Assembly (NCBI RefSeq): GCF_022814865.1
Contig: NZ_JAKVRD010000019.1
Coordinates: forward strand, 1 to 64,000
Direction of reading: 5' to 3'
Length of the DNA stretch: 64,000 nucleotides
Source of the DNA: Shimia aestuarii
Lineage (GTDB): Bacteria > Pseudomonadota > Alphaproteobacteria > Rhodobacterales > Rhodobacteraceae
The notes beneath the pieces were generated by a model. The model made no database searches. It saw only the letters and a list, made by a program, of their open reading frames with translations, and had not been told where the DNA came from. Numbering within the stretch: position 1 is the stretch's first letter; every line of letters begins with the position of its first letter. Below, piece after piece: positions 1 to 8,685 of this stretch. The translations under genes and the position numbers were made by a program.

Positions 1-122
1 ATACATCGAGCTGTTCTACAACCCAAAACGCAAGCACACGAACAACGGCATGCTGTCGCCCGTTGACTTCGAAGAAAGACAGCGCAAACTGGAAAAGGCA
101 GGTGTCTAGGAAACTAGGGGCA
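1..122 (+). mobile_element. Right end of an IS3-family insertion sequence (partial)
   Basis: The window opens inside an insertion sequence. The transposase tail stops at 109 and a terminal sequence ending in CA lies just beyond it (about 106-122, CTAGGAAACTAGGGGCA). Its complement begins TGCCCCTAGTTTC, similar in style to the TG...CA inverted repeats of IS3-family elements. Directly after it the remnant of an acyl-CoA ligase gene begins, so the element interrupts that gene. The left end and the target duplication lie outside the window, so the exact boundary is inferred. Confidence 0.65.
2..109 (+). CDS. IS3-family transposase (OrfB), C-terminal end, partial
   Basis: The last 35 codons of a transposase are visible. 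They read IELFYNPKRKH, then a short spacer, then LSPVDFE, which is the typical C-terminus of the IS3-family DDE transposase (IExFYNxxRxHxxxxxxSPxxFE). The integrase core with its catalytic residues lies upstream of the window. The family is recognised with fair certainty from this tail; subgroup and activity cannot be judged. Confidence 0.7.
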   Translation, partial: YIELFYNPKRKHTNNGMLSPVDFEERQRKLEKAGV

Positions 123-369
123 CCTCAGCTGCAAGTTCGACCTCCAGGTATTCTGAGCGGTTATGCGACAGGATCGCGATCCTGTCTCCGGGCGCCACGC
201 CTCGTGCCAGAAAGACAGCCGCCAGACGATCGACCCGCTCCAGCAGTTCTGCATAGGTCAGTTTCCTGCTGCCGTCCTCGATGGCGAGGGCGCGGGCGCA
301 GTCATGTGCGCGGGTTCGAAAGATCGAATACAGATCAGCGCGCCCCGCGCGGATGACGTCGGTCAGCAT
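123..369 (-). pseudogene. AMP-dependent acyl-CoA ligase, N-terminal fragment cut by an IS element
   Basis: About 80 codons of the N-terminal domain of an acyl-CoA synthetase remain, including LTYAELLERVDRLAA and the GDRIAILSHNRSEYLE segment that is typical of the ANL superfamily. The start ATG (367-369) is preceded by AAGGGGG and follows the dienoyl-CoA-reductase-like gene by 26 bp, so both were probably one transcription unit. The reading frame runs into the insertion sequence at about 122 and stops inside it; the ATP-binding loop and C-terminal domain are lost. The fragment cannot be an active ligase. Whether the rest of the gene survives on the other side of the IS cannot be seen here. Confidence 0.75.
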
Positions 370-395
370 AGTTTCCCCCTTGCCCGAGCCTCGGT

Positions 396-2429
396 TCAGA
401 GATCCTGCGCCAGGCGCACGCCCTCATCAATGGCGCGCAGCGCATCCAGTTCGGCGGCCTCCTTTGCCCCGCCGATCATCGTAACCGGGACGCTGCGCGC
501 GGCAAGCTCTTGGGCCAGAGCCCGTTCCGGTTCCTGACCGGTGCACAGCACAATAGTATCGGCTGCGATGACCTTTGGCATTCCGTCCGCGACGATATGC
601 AGCCCCGCATCGTCGATATGTTCATAGGTCACGCCGCCCATTGCCTCGACCCCATGTTTGCGCAGCGCGTTGCGCAGGATCCACCCTGTCGAAACACCAA
701 GCCTCGCGCCCGGTTTAGCGGTCTTGCGCTGCAGCATGACGACCTTGCGGCGCGACGGCTTCGGTGCCAGAGGGTCGCCCGCCAGGGCACCCGATGAGAC
801 AAATTCGGGGTCCACTCCCCAGGTTTCGCAAAAGACGTCGGAATTCGCGGTCTCGGCGGGTTTGGTCACTAGGAACTCGGCCACATCATGACCGATGCCC
901 CCCGCCCCCATCACCACGACACGGTCGCCCGCCTCGCGGTCACCGGACAGAATTTCGGCGTAGGTCGCGACGCTGGGATGGTCGATACCCGGCAGGTCGG
1001 GAATGCGCGGCGTGACCCCGGTGGCGATGACCACATGGTCAAATCCCTCAAGATCGCTCGCCTCTGCCCGCTGTCCCAGACGCTGCGTGACCCCGTGTTT
1101 CTGCATCTGACCGGCATAATACCGAAGGGTTTCGTCGAATTCGTCCTTGCCCGGTGCGACGCGGGCCAGATTCAGTTGACCGCCCAGCTTGTCCTGCGCC
1201 TCGAACAGCGTGACAGCATGGCCCAGCCGCGCCGCCTCGGCGGCTGTGGCCATGCCCGCGGCACCACCGCCAACGACGGCCACTTTCTTTGGCGTGTCGG
1301 CTGGCGTATTCCGGAATTCCGTTTCACGCCCGGCCCTTGGATTGACCAGACATCCGACCGGCCGGTCCGAAAAGATGAAATCCAGACAGGCCTGGTTGCA
1401 GGCGATGCAGGTGTTGATCTCGTCCGCGCGGCCCTCTCGCGCCTTTTTCACGAAATGCGGATCGGCCAGAAACGGGCGCGCCATCGAGATCATGTCCGCA
1501 TCGCCAGAGGCAAGTATGTCCTCGGAGAGCTGGGGTGTGTTGATCCGGTTCGAGGCGACCACCGGGATCGACACCGCCGCTTTCACGTTGGCTGCCGCCT
1601 TGCGCCAGGCACCGCGCGGCACCGGATAGGCGATCGTCGGCACGCGGGCCTCGTGCCAGCCGATGCCGGTGTTCAGAATATCCGCACCTGCGGCCTCGAT
1701 CTTGCGCGCCAGTGCGGCAATTTCATCGGCGGGCGCGCCGCCCTCGACCAGATCGGCCGCCGAAATCCGGTAGATGACCAGAAAGTCGGGGCCGCAACGT
1801 TCGCGCACCGCTCGCACGATCTCGACCGGGAATCGGTGGCGGTTCGCGGCGCTGCCGCCCCAGTCGTCTTGGCGCTTGTTGGTGTGGGTGACGGTGAATT
1901 CGTTGATCAGGTATCCCTCGGACCCCATGATCTCGACGCCATCAAAGCCTGCGGCCAGCGCATTGGCGGCCGCCACGGCAAAATCCTCGATGGTACGGAG
2001 AATGTCGGCTTCGGTCATTTCACGCGGGATGAAACGATTGATCGGGGCGCGGATCGGCGACGGGGCCACACACCCTTCGATCTTGGCATAGCGCCCGGCG
2101 TGGAGGAGTTGCGCGCAGATCAGGCTGCCTTCGGCCTGCACCGCCTCGCAGATCGGGCGCAGGTCAAGCGCTTCTTCCGGGTCATCGATTCTCGGACCTT
2201 CTGGATCGAATATGCCCTCGGCATTGGGCGAAAACCCGCCGGTGACCAGAATCGCCGCCTCCCCCCGCGCACGCTCAGCGTAAAACGCGATCTGTTTGGC
2301 TATGCCGTCAGGCTCGGTTTCCAACCGCGTGTGCATCGACCCCATGATGACACGATTTCGCAATGTATGCTGGCCTGCGCGGATGGGCGAGAGCATGGTT
2401 TCAAAGCTTCCATCTGGTCTATTTTTCAC
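396..2429 (-). CDS. FadH-like NADH:flavin oxidoreductase / 2,4-dienoyl-CoA reductase
   Basis: A 677-residue protein with an N-terminal old-yellow-enzyme TIM barrel (about residues 10-340), a four-cysteine Fe-S motif (CIACNQACLD then GCLVNP, about 340-365) and a C-terminal FAD/NAD(P) domain with the dinucleotide loop VAVVGGGAAGMATA. This is the architecture of 2,4-dienoyl-CoA reductase, trimethylamine dehydrogenase and related enzymes; length fits. A role in reducing unsaturated acyl-CoA intermediates is inferred from the neighbours. I chose the GTG at 2427-2429 because a strong GAGGAGG ribosome site lies 7 bases upstream; an internal ATG ends at 2396. The gene is divergent from the acyl-CoA dehydrogenase operon and shares its operator. 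Confidence 0.82.
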   Translation of the reverse strand: MKNRPDGSFETMLSPIRAGQHTLRNRVIMGSMHTRLETEPDGIAKQIAFYAERARGEAAILVTGGFSPNAEGIFDPEGPRIDDPEEALDLRPICEAVQAEGSLICAQLLHAGRYAKIEGCVAPSPIRAPINRFIPREMTEADILRTIEDFAVAAANALAAGFDGVEIMGSEGYLINEFTVTHTNKRQDDWGGSAANRHRFPVEIVRAVRERCGPDFLVIYRISAADLVEGGAPADEIAALARKIEAAGADILNTGIGWHEARVPTIAYPVPRGAWRKAAANVKAAVSIPVVASNRINTPQLSEDILASGDADMISMARPFLADPHFVKKAREGRADEINTCIACNQACLDFIFSDRPVGCLVNPRAGRETEFRNTPADTPKKVAVVGGGAAGMATAAEAARLGHAVTLFEAQDKLGGQLNLARVAPGKDEFDETLRYYAGQMQKHGVTQRLGQRAEASDLEGFDHVVIATGVTPRIPDLPGIDHPSVATYAEILSGDREAGDRVVVMGAGGIGHDVAEFLVTKPAETANSDVFCETWGVDPEFVSSGALAGDPLAPKPSRRKVVMLQRKTAKPGARLGVSTGWILRNALRKHGVEAMGGVTYEHIDDAGLHIVADGMPKVIAADTIVLCTGQEPERALAQELAARSVPVTMIGGAKEAAELDALRAIDEGVRLAQDL

Positions 2430-2455
2430 TTTGGTTCTCCTCCTCAAAACTGCAC

Positions 2456-2484
2456 TTGATCTACATTCTAACATTTGTTAGATT
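2456..2484 (+). promoter_or_regulatory. Promoter with embedded 16-bp operator (site 1, divergent)
   Basis: The perfect inverted repeat TCTAACA-TT-TGTTAGA occupies 2467-2482. On the + strand it is framed by TTGATC (2456-2461) and TAGATT (2479-2484) with a 17-base spacer, a plausible sigma70-like promoter for the operon starting at 2525. On the - strand TAGAAT overlaps the same palindrome and could serve the gene starting at 2429. The same arrangement recurs at several other promoters in the window. Function is inferred. Confidence 0.7.
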
Positions 2485-2524
2485 TTTTTGGAAAGAAGAT
2501 TTTCGCTCATGGGGAGGAGCACCG

Positions 2525-3706
2525 ATGCAATTCCAGCCTACAGACGATCAGAAGGCGTTTCGCGATACCGCAAAGCGCTTCGCAACTGAAAGGCTTGCGC
2601 CCACATATCAAGAACGCGCCAGCGGCCATACATTCGACCGTGCGCTGATCAAGGAGATGGGCGCACTGGGGCTGATCGGAGCCGATCTGCCCGAGGAATT
2701 CGGGGGACTCGGCGAAAGCTCTGTCACGTCAGGGCTGATCGTCGAAGAGATCGCCTATGCCGATTTCAATGCAAGTTACGTCCAGCTTCTGGGCTCTCTC
2801 ATGGGCGGAATGGTTGCCAAACATGCCTCCAAGAACATCGCGTCGGAATGGGTGCCCAAGGTTGTTTCGGGTGATGCCGTCATTGGTCTGGGCCTGACAG
2901 AGCCGCGTGGCGGTTCGGATGCGGCGAACCTGATTCTGAGGGCCGAGAAATCCAGCAAAGGCTGGCGGCTGAACGGTGAAAAGACATCCATGAGTTTTGC
3001 CAGTCAGGCGGATGCGGCGGTCGTCTTTGCCCGTACCGGCGATCCTAACGGCGGCTCACGCGGGGTCAGCGCCTTTTTCGTCGATCTGAACCAGGAAGGC
3101 ATCAAGCGCACCCATTTTGACGACATCGGCACCAAGCCTGTCGGGCGCGGCTCGGTTTTCTTTGACGATGTTTTCGTGCCGGCTGAAAACATGATGGCGG
3201 AACAGGACCGTGCCTTTGGCACGATCATGGCGGGCTTCGACTATTCCCGCGCACTGATCGGGCTGGAGTGCCTGGGGGCCGCGCAAGCGTCGGTGGATGA
3301 AACCTGGGCCTACGTTCAGGAACGCGAGGCATTCGGGGCCCCGATCGTGCAGTATCAGGGTGTCAGTTTTCCCTTGGCCGAGGCCGAGACCCAACTGACC
3401 ATGATGCGCCAGCTTTGCTATTACACGCTGGACCTGCGCGACCGTGGCCTGCCCCACACCTCTCAGGCCGCCATGTGCAAATGGTACCTGCCCAAAACCG
3501 CCTGCGAGATCCTGCACCAGTGCCTGATCCTGCACGGACATTACGGCTACACCACCGACCTGCCCCACCACCAGCGCTACAACGATGTGCTCGGCTTGCA
3601 GATCGGTGACGGCACCGCGCAGATCCAGAAGCTGGTGATCGCCCGCGAGAAGGTCGGTCGCATGGCGCTGCAGTATGACAAGAAGGCGAAGGGAGCCTCG
3701 AAATGA
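2525..3706 (+). CDS. Acyl-CoA dehydrogenase (cyclohexanecarboxyl-CoA-dehydrogenase-like)
   Basis: A 393-residue flavin acyl-CoA dehydrogenase: N-terminal helical domain, the substrate/FAD loop GLGLTEPRGGSDAANL, the middle beta domain and the C-terminal helical domain ending in GDGTAQIQKLVIARE. It should introduce a double bond into an acyl-CoA and pass electrons to ETF. At the position where many family members carry the catalytic Glu (YEGT) it has GDGT, a variant I associate with alicyclic acyl-CoA dehydrogenases such as AliB; that link is from memory and not tested. The ATG at 2525 follows GGGGAGGAG. It is the first gene of a + strand operon and overlaps the next by 4 bp (ATGA). Confidence 0.88.
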   Translation: MQFQPTDDQKAFRDTAKRFATERLAPTYQERASGHTFDRALIKEMGALGLIGADLPEEFGGLGESSVTSGLIVEEIAYADFNASYVQLLGSLMGGMVAKHASKNIASEWVPKVVSGDAVIGLGLTEPRGGSDAANLILRAEKSSKGWRLNGEKTSMSFASQADAAVVFARTGDPNGGSRGVSAFFVDLNQEGIKRTHFDDIGTKPVGRGSVFFDDVFVPAENMMAEQDRAFGTIMAGFDYSRALIGLECLGAAQASVDETWAYVQEREAFGAPIVQYQGVSFPLAEAETQLTMMRQLCYYTLDLRDRGLPHTSQAAMCKWYLPKTACEILHQCLILHGHYGYTTDLPHHQRYNDVLGLQIGDGTAQIQKLVIAREKVGRMALQYDKKAKGASK

Positions 3707-4482
3707 GCGACCCCATCCTCGTCACTTCCGAGGGCAACACCGGCATCATCGAACTGGCCCGCCCCGAGAAATTCAATTGCCTATCACTTAAGGTGCATGA
3801 GCGTATTTCTGTCGCGCGTGCGGAATTCGAGGCGAACCCCGCTATTCGGGCGATCCTCATCCGGGCGCAGGGCAAGCACTTTTGCACCGGTGCCGATCTG
3901 GTGGAAGTGAAAGGTAAATTGAACGATCCCGCCGCGCTGGACCATTTCATCGCCTTTGGCATGAACAACCTGCGTGCACTCGAAACCTCCTCCCTCCCTG
4001 TCGTGGTGGCAGTGCAGGGGTTGTGTCTGGCCGGCGGGATCGAACTGATGCTGGCATGCGATGTGTGTTTCGCGGCCGAAAGCGCCCAGTTTGGCGATCA
4101 GCACGCGCAATTCGGGCTGATTCCCGGTTGGGGTGGCTCGCAGCGGTTGACACGGTTGATGGGGCAGCGCAGGGCGCTCGACCTGATGTTCTCGGCCCGC
4201 TGGCTCAAGTCGGACGAGGCCAAAGAGGCCGGATTGGTCAACTACATCGTGCCGGATGCGGACCTGCACAAGTCTGCGCTGGAATACTGCGAGAAAATCG
4301 CCACCCGTTCACGTCCCGGCATCGCCGAGATGAAGCGGTTGGCGCGCGAAGGCGCGGACCTTGGTATCGACCAGCAGATGCGGCTTGAGCGCGATGCCGC
4401 CGTGCGCGCACTGCCCAGCGATGACGTGGCGGAGGGCCTCGATGCATTCGAGAACCGGCGCGCCCCCGAATTCAAGGCTTGA
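3703..4482 (+). CDS. Enoyl-CoA hydratase/isomerase (crotonase family)
   Basis: A 259-residue crotonase-fold protein. The oxyanion-hole segment HFCTGADLVEVKG and the GGIELMLACDVCFA helix are clear. The first catalytic Glu of classical enoyl-CoA hydratase is present (GGIEL), while the second is replaced (FGDQHAQFGLIPG has His where the hydratase has Glu). It may therefore be a hydratase with altered mechanism, an isomerase or a lyase. The ATG overlaps the stop of the upstream dehydrogenase (ATGA), indicating translational coupling; the next gene starts 9 bp downstream. Confidence 0.85.
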   Translation: MSDPILVTSEGNTGIIELARPEKFNCLSLKVHERISVARAEFEANPAIRAILIRAQGKHFCTGADLVEVKGKLNDPAALDHFIAFGMNNLRALETSSLPVVVAVQGLCLAGGIELMLACDVCFAAESAQFGDQHAQFGLIPGWGGSQRLTRLMGQRRALDLMFSARWLKSDEAKEAGLVNYIVPDADLHKSALEYCEKIATRSRPGIAEMKRLAREGADLGIDQQMRLERDAAVRALPSDDVAEGLDAFENRRAPEFKA

Positions 4483-4491
4483 GGACGAAAC

Positions 4492-5652
4492 ATGGATTTC
4501 ATTTTGAACGACGAACAACGCCAGATTTACGACTATGGCGGCCAGCTGGCGCAGAAGTTCGACAACGATTACTGGCTGAGACACGCACGCAAGCACGAGT
4601 TTCCGCACGAAATGTTCCGCCAGATCGCCGATGACGGCTTCCTCGGCATCATGGTGCCCGAGGAATATGGCGGCGCGGGCCTTGGTATGACCGAAATGGC
4701 CCTGTTCATGGAGGGCACCGCCAATCACGGCATTCCGCTTTTGATGATGGTGGTCGGGCCGACCATGTCGCTGGCCCATATCGCCAGCCACGGGAGCGAG
4801 TTCCACAAGAAAGAACTGCTGCCGGCCGCCTGCCGCGGTGATATTCAGTTCTGTTTCGCGATCACCGAACCGGGGGCCGGGTCGAACACGATGAAGGCCA
4901 CTACGCTGGCCAAGCGTCGAGGCAACCGGTTCAGCCTGTCGGGCGAAAAGACCTTCATCACCGGGGCCGAAGTGGCCGACTACTGCCTCGTGGTGGCGCG
5001 GACCAAACCGCATACCGAGGTCAGCCGCAAGACCGACGGCTTTACCCTGTTCGCCGTGGATCTGAAGAAAAAAGGCGTCGACAAGCAGCGGGTGAAGATC
5101 TCGATCCCCCTGCCCGAGGAGCAGTGGACACTGTTCTTCGACGATGTGGATCTCGGCCCCGAGGATGTGGTCGGCGAGGTGGACGAAGGGTTCTCGATCC
5201 TGTTCGACAGCCTCAACCCCGAGCGTATCATCCTGGCCGCCTTGTGCTGCGGCATCGGCCGGTTCGCCCTGAACAAGGGCGTGGCCTATGCCTCCGAGCG
5301 CAATGTGTTCGGCCAACCCATCGGTGCGCACCAGGGCGTGCAGCATCCTATGGCCAAGGCGCATACGGCAGTCGAAATGGCCAGTCTGATGACCCGGCGC
5401 GCGGCATGGGAGTTCGACAACAAGCTGCCTGCCGGTGCGTCGTCGAACATGGCGAAATATGCCGCCGCCGAAGCCGGGATCGAAGCGGTAGACGCGGCGC
5501 TTCAGGCGCATGGTGGATCGGGCTTTACCGAAGATACGGGACTTTACGAAATGTACCCGCTGGTCCGCCTGCTGCGCACAGCGCCGGTGAACCGCGAACT
5601 GTGCCTGAGCTTTATCGGCGAAAAGGTCATGGGCCTGCCACGATCCTATTGA
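4492..5652 (+). CDS. Acyl-CoA dehydrogenase
   Basis: A 386-residue acyl-CoA dehydrogenase with FAITEPGAGSNTMKATT (FAD/substrate loop) and the C-terminal QAHGGSGFTEDTGLYEMYPLVR segment, ending MGLPRSY. It belongs with the dehydrogenases at 13381 and 55003, which share a similar tail (LGMPRSF, LGLPKSY) and lack the YEGT-type Glu motif; these three look like paralogues. The catalytic base cannot be fixed by eye. It lies 9 bp after the hydratase gene in the same operon and probably shares electrons with the ETF encoded at 42505-44189. Confidence 0.88.
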   Translation: MDFILNDEQRQIYDYGGQLAQKFDNDYWLRHARKHEFPHEMFRQIADDGFLGIMVPEEYGGAGLGMTEMALFMEGTANHGIPLLMMVVGPTMSLAHIASHGSEFHKKELLPAACRGDIQFCFAITEPGAGSNTMKATTLAKRRGNRFSLSGEKTFITGAEVADYCLVVARTKPHTEVSRKTDGFTLFAVDLKKKGVDKQRVKISIPLPEEQWTLFFDDVDLGPEDVVGEVDEGFSILFDSLNPERIILAALCCGIGRFALNKGVAYASERNVFGQPIGAHQGVQHPMAKAHTAVEMASLMTRRAAWEFDNKLPAGASSNMAKYAAAEAGIEAVDAALQAHGGSGFTEDTGLYEMYPLVRLLRTAPVNRELCLSFIGEKVMGLPRSY

Positions 5653-5679
5653 TCGCCACGGCTTGGAACGGAGAACGAC

Positions 5680-7071
5680 ATGCAATTTGGAATGCGCTTC
5701 CGGCGGGAAGATGCCGCCGACAAGGTAAATGATCGCTTCTGGCACGCGATCGAGGGCACGCCGCTCGACGAGGTGCGCCGTATTCAGGAAGAGCGACTGC
5801 GCGATCAGATGGCCTATCTCAAGGCAAACTCGACTTTCTATCAGGAGAAGTTCGCGAAAGCCGGTGTGGAATTCGACGATATCCGCACCATCGAAGACCT
5901 GCAGAAACTGCCCTATACCTACAAGACCGAGATCCGCGAAAGCCTGGCCGCCGATCCGCCCTTCGGCAAACACCGCGCCGCGCCCATGTACGAGATCATC
6001 CAAATGCAGGCATCGTCGGGCACCACCGGCAGCCCCTCATATGTGGCCCTGACCGAATCCGACGCCGAAATGTGGCACGAGATGACGGCACGCTGTTTCT
6101 TTGCCAATGGCGTGCGGCCGGGCGACATGGTGCTGCACGCGTTTTCGCTCGCCAAGGGCTTTGTCGGCGGCATCCCCGTGATGCAGGGATTGCAGTACAT
6201 GGGCACGATCGATGTGCCGGTGGGCGCCGATGGCGGTGCGGAACGGCTGCTGCGCGCCTGCGCCGACACCCGCCCGCGTTGCGTGGTCGGCGCCCCGAAC
6301 TTTGTGCTGCACCTGGCCGAAAAGGCGCCCGAGGTACTTGGCTGCAAGGCCAGCGAACTGGGTATCGAGCGCGTGATCGTCGGCGGCGAACCCGGCGGCG
6401 GCATTCCCGCAATTCGGGCAAAGATCGAAAAGGCCTGGGGTGCGAAATGCACCGAGATGCTGGGCGGCACCGATCTGGGCGTGACATACTGGGCCGAGTG
6501 CGACGCCCAGTCGGGTATGCACATGGTCAACATGGATTATGTCCTGACCGAGCTGCTCGACCCGGAGAGCGGCAGGATCATTCCCTGGAAAAAAGGCGCA
6601 GAAGGCGAGATGGTCTATACCGCGCTCGGCCGCCAGGCGAGCCCGCTCGTGCGGTTCCGGTCAGGCGATTATATCGAAGTGATCGATACCGAATGCTCCT
6701 GCGGCCGCACCGGACCGAAGATCCGCTGCACCGGCCGCACCGACGACATGCTGATCGTGCGCGGGGCCAATGTCTTCCCGTCGGCGATCAACAGCATCAT
6801 TACCGAAATGGTGCCGGACACCAACGGCGTCATGCGCATCGTGGCCGATTTCGAGGGCCATACCACGCAGGGCGCGCTGACGGTGATTGTCGAACGGGGC
6901 CCCGATCGCGATCCGGCCGATGACGTCACCCTCAAAAAGAAAATTGAGCAGCGGCTTCGCGATTCCTTGGTCTTCAAGGCCGACGTTCACCTGGTTGCGG
7001 CCGACACTTTCGAAAAACCTGGCGCCGCCAAGGTCGCCTTCGTTCTCAGGAAATATCCAGACCTGCCATGA
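5680..7071 (+). CDS. Phenylacetate-CoA-ligase-family acyl-CoA ligase (PaaK-like)
   Basis: A 463-residue AMP-forming ligase of the PaaK branch. The phosphate loop QASSGTTGSPSYVALTESD, the GGTDLGVTYWAE adenine-site segment and the RFRSGDYIEVIDTECSCGRTG hinge with the following GRTDDMLIVRGANVFP are typical. It should activate an aromatic or other carboxylic acid to its CoA thioester using ATP. The real substrate is unknown; a saturated or alicyclic acid is as likely as an aromatic one given the neighbours. A GGAACGGAG ribosome site precedes the ATG, and the stop overlaps the carboxylase gene (ATGA). Confidence 0.85.
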   Translation: MQFGMRFRREDAADKVNDRFWHAIEGTPLDEVRRIQEERLRDQMAYLKANSTFYQEKFAKAGVEFDDIRTIEDLQKLPYTYKTEIRESLAADPPFGKHRAAPMYEIIQMQASSGTTGSPSYVALTESDAEMWHEMTARCFFANGVRPGDMVLHAFSLAKGFVGGIPVMQGLQYMGTIDVPVGADGGAERLLRACADTRPRCVVGAPNFVLHLAEKAPEVLGCKASELGIERVIVGGEPGGGIPAIRAKIEKAWGAKCTEMLGGTDLGVTYWAECDAQSGMHMVNMDYVLTELLDPESGRIIPWKKGAEGEMVYTALGRQASPLVRFRSGDYIEVIDTECSCGRTGPKIRCTGRTDDMLIVRGANVFPSAINSIITEMVPDTNGVMRIVADFEGHTTQGALTVIVERGPDRDPADDVTLKKKIEQRLRDSLVFKADVHLVAADTFEKPGAAKVAFVLRKYPDLP

Positions 7072-8675
7072 CTAGAATGAAATCCCTTCTCGACAGCGGG
7101 TCGGACGACTTCCGCGCCAACGACGTGTCTTACCGCGAAAAGGTCGATGAACTACATGCCCTCCGGCTCTCACAGCGCGTCGGCGGCCCCGAAATGGCGC
7201 GCAAACGTCATGTGGACAAAGGCAAAATCCTGCCGCGCGAACGGATCGAACGGCTGATCGACCCGGGCACACCATTTCTGGAACTCGGCGAGTTGGCCGG
7301 ACTGAATATGCACAAGGGAGTTCCACCCGGCGCCGGCATCATTACCGGTATTGGCGTGATCGAAGGCCGTCAGTGCATGATCATCGCCAATGATGCCACC
7401 GTAAAGGGCGGCACCTATTTCGGGATCACCTGCCGCAAACACGTCCGGGCACAGAAAATTGCCTGGAAAAACCGCCTGCCCGTCATCACCCTCGTGGACT
7501 CCGGCGGTGCCTTCCTGCCCGACCAGGCCAACCTTTTCCCCGACGAAGGCCAGTTCGGCTCCATCTTTCACCAACAGATCGGCATGTCTGGCGATGGTGT
7601 GCCGCAAATCGCCGTGGTCATGGGGCCCTGCACCGCGGGTGGTGCCTATATCCCCGCGCTCTGTGACGAAGTGGTGATCGTGCGCGGTCAGGGCTTTATG
7701 TATCTGGGCGGACCAGAATTGACCTTTGCCGCAACCGGCGAAAAGGTCGAAGCCGAAGAACTGGGTGGCGGCAAGATGCATTCGTCCGTTTCCGGTGTGA
7801 CCGACCATTTGGCCGAAGATGACGCCCACGCTCTGGCCATCACGCGCGAAATTGTCAGCCATCTTGGCGAAAAACCCCAACCCCGCAAGACGCCCGAAAC
7901 GCCCCGTGCGCCCGCCTACCCGGTCGAAGAGATTTATGGGCTCATCAGCCGCGACCCCAAGGTGCCGACCGACAACCGCGAAATCGTGGCTCGGTTGGTC
8001 GATGAGAGCGATTTTCACGAATTCAAGCCGCTTTATGGCGACACGATCATGACCGGCTGGGGGCGCATCCACGGCCACGAGGTCGGGATCATCGCCAATA
8101 CAGGCGTGCTTTTCGTCGAAGCCGCGCTGAAGGCGACGCATTTCATCAATCTCTGCGTCCAGCGTGATATTCCGCTGCTGTTCCTGGCCGATGTGAACGG
8201 CTTCATGGTGGGCCGCGAGGTCGAGCAGATGGGCATTGCCAAGGCTGGCGCCAAGATGATCACGGCCATGTCTTCGGCCCGGGTGCCGAAATTCACAATC
8301 ATCACCGGTGGCTCTTACGGGGCCGGATACCTGGCGATGCTGGGCCGCCCGTTCCAGCCGGACGCAATGTTCGCCTGGCCGACGGGACGGTCGGCAATCA
8401 TGGGGCCGGAACAGGCCGCCAGCGTGCTGGCTCAGGTCCGCGCACAGATCAACGAACGCGAAGGCAAAAGCTGGACCCCCGAGGAGGAGGAAGCCTTCAA
8501 GGCACCGATCCGCAAGGAATACGAAGATTTTCAGGGAGCCTATAATTTTGCTTCCAACCTTTGGATCGACAGCGTGATCGAGCCCTGTGAGACCCGTGAC
8601 GTCATGGCGCTGATGCTGGATGTGACATCGCGCAGACCCAAGGTCGATACCAACTTCGGCGTGTTCAGGATGTGA
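7068..8675 (+). CDS. Acyl-CoA carboxylase, carboxyltransferase (beta) subunit
   Basis: A 535-residue carboxyltransferase of the methylcrotonyl-/geranyl-CoA carboxylase type. Landmarks are GKILPRERIERLIDPG, NDATVKGGTYFG, LVDSGGAFLPDQ and MGPCTAGGAYIPALCDE in the N-terminal crotonase-like half and GGSYGAGYLAMLGRPF plus GPEQAASVLAQV in the C-terminal half. It transfers CO2 from carboxybiotin to an acyl-CoA, for this family usually to the gamma carbon of a 3-methyl-enoyl-CoA. The substrate pocket differs visibly from textbook MCC (for example PDQANLFPDEGQFG), so the substrate is open. Partner subunit is the next gene. Confidence 0.88.
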   Translation: MTRMKSLLDSGSDDFRANDVSYREKVDELHALRLSQRVGGPEMARKRHVDKGKILPRERIERLIDPGTPFLELGELAGLNMHKGVPPGAGIITGIGVIEGRQCMIIANDATVKGGTYFGITCRKHVRAQKIAWKNRLPVITLVDSGGAFLPDQANLFPDEGQFGSIFHQQIGMSGDGVPQIAVVMGPCTAGGAYIPALCDEVVIVRGQGFMYLGGPELTFAATGEKVEAEELGGGKMHSSVSGVTDHLAEDDAHALAITREIVSHLGEKPQPRKTPETPRAPAYPVEEIYGLISRDPKVPTDNREIVARLVDESDFHEFKPLYGDTIMTGWGRIHGHEVGIIANTGVLFVEAALKATHFINLCVQRDIPLLFLADVNGFMVGREVEQMGIAKAGAKMITAMSSARVPKFTIITGGSYGAGYLAMLGRPFQPDAMFAWPTGRSAIMGPEQAASVLAQVRAQINEREGKSWTPEEEEAFKAPIRKEYEDFQGAYNFASNLWIDSVIEPCETRDVMALMLDVTSRRPKVDTNFGVFRM

Positions 8676-8685
8676 GGAGCGAACC

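Noticed and set aside
888-2459. Antisense frame of 523 codons over the FadH-like gene
   Set aside because: Low-complexity, Arg/His-rich translation typical of a shadow frame; the - strand gene has complete domains.
4309-6003. Antisense frame of 564 codons across the 4492 dehydrogenase and ligase start
   Set aside because: It spans two convincing genes with conserved motifs and has no support of its own.
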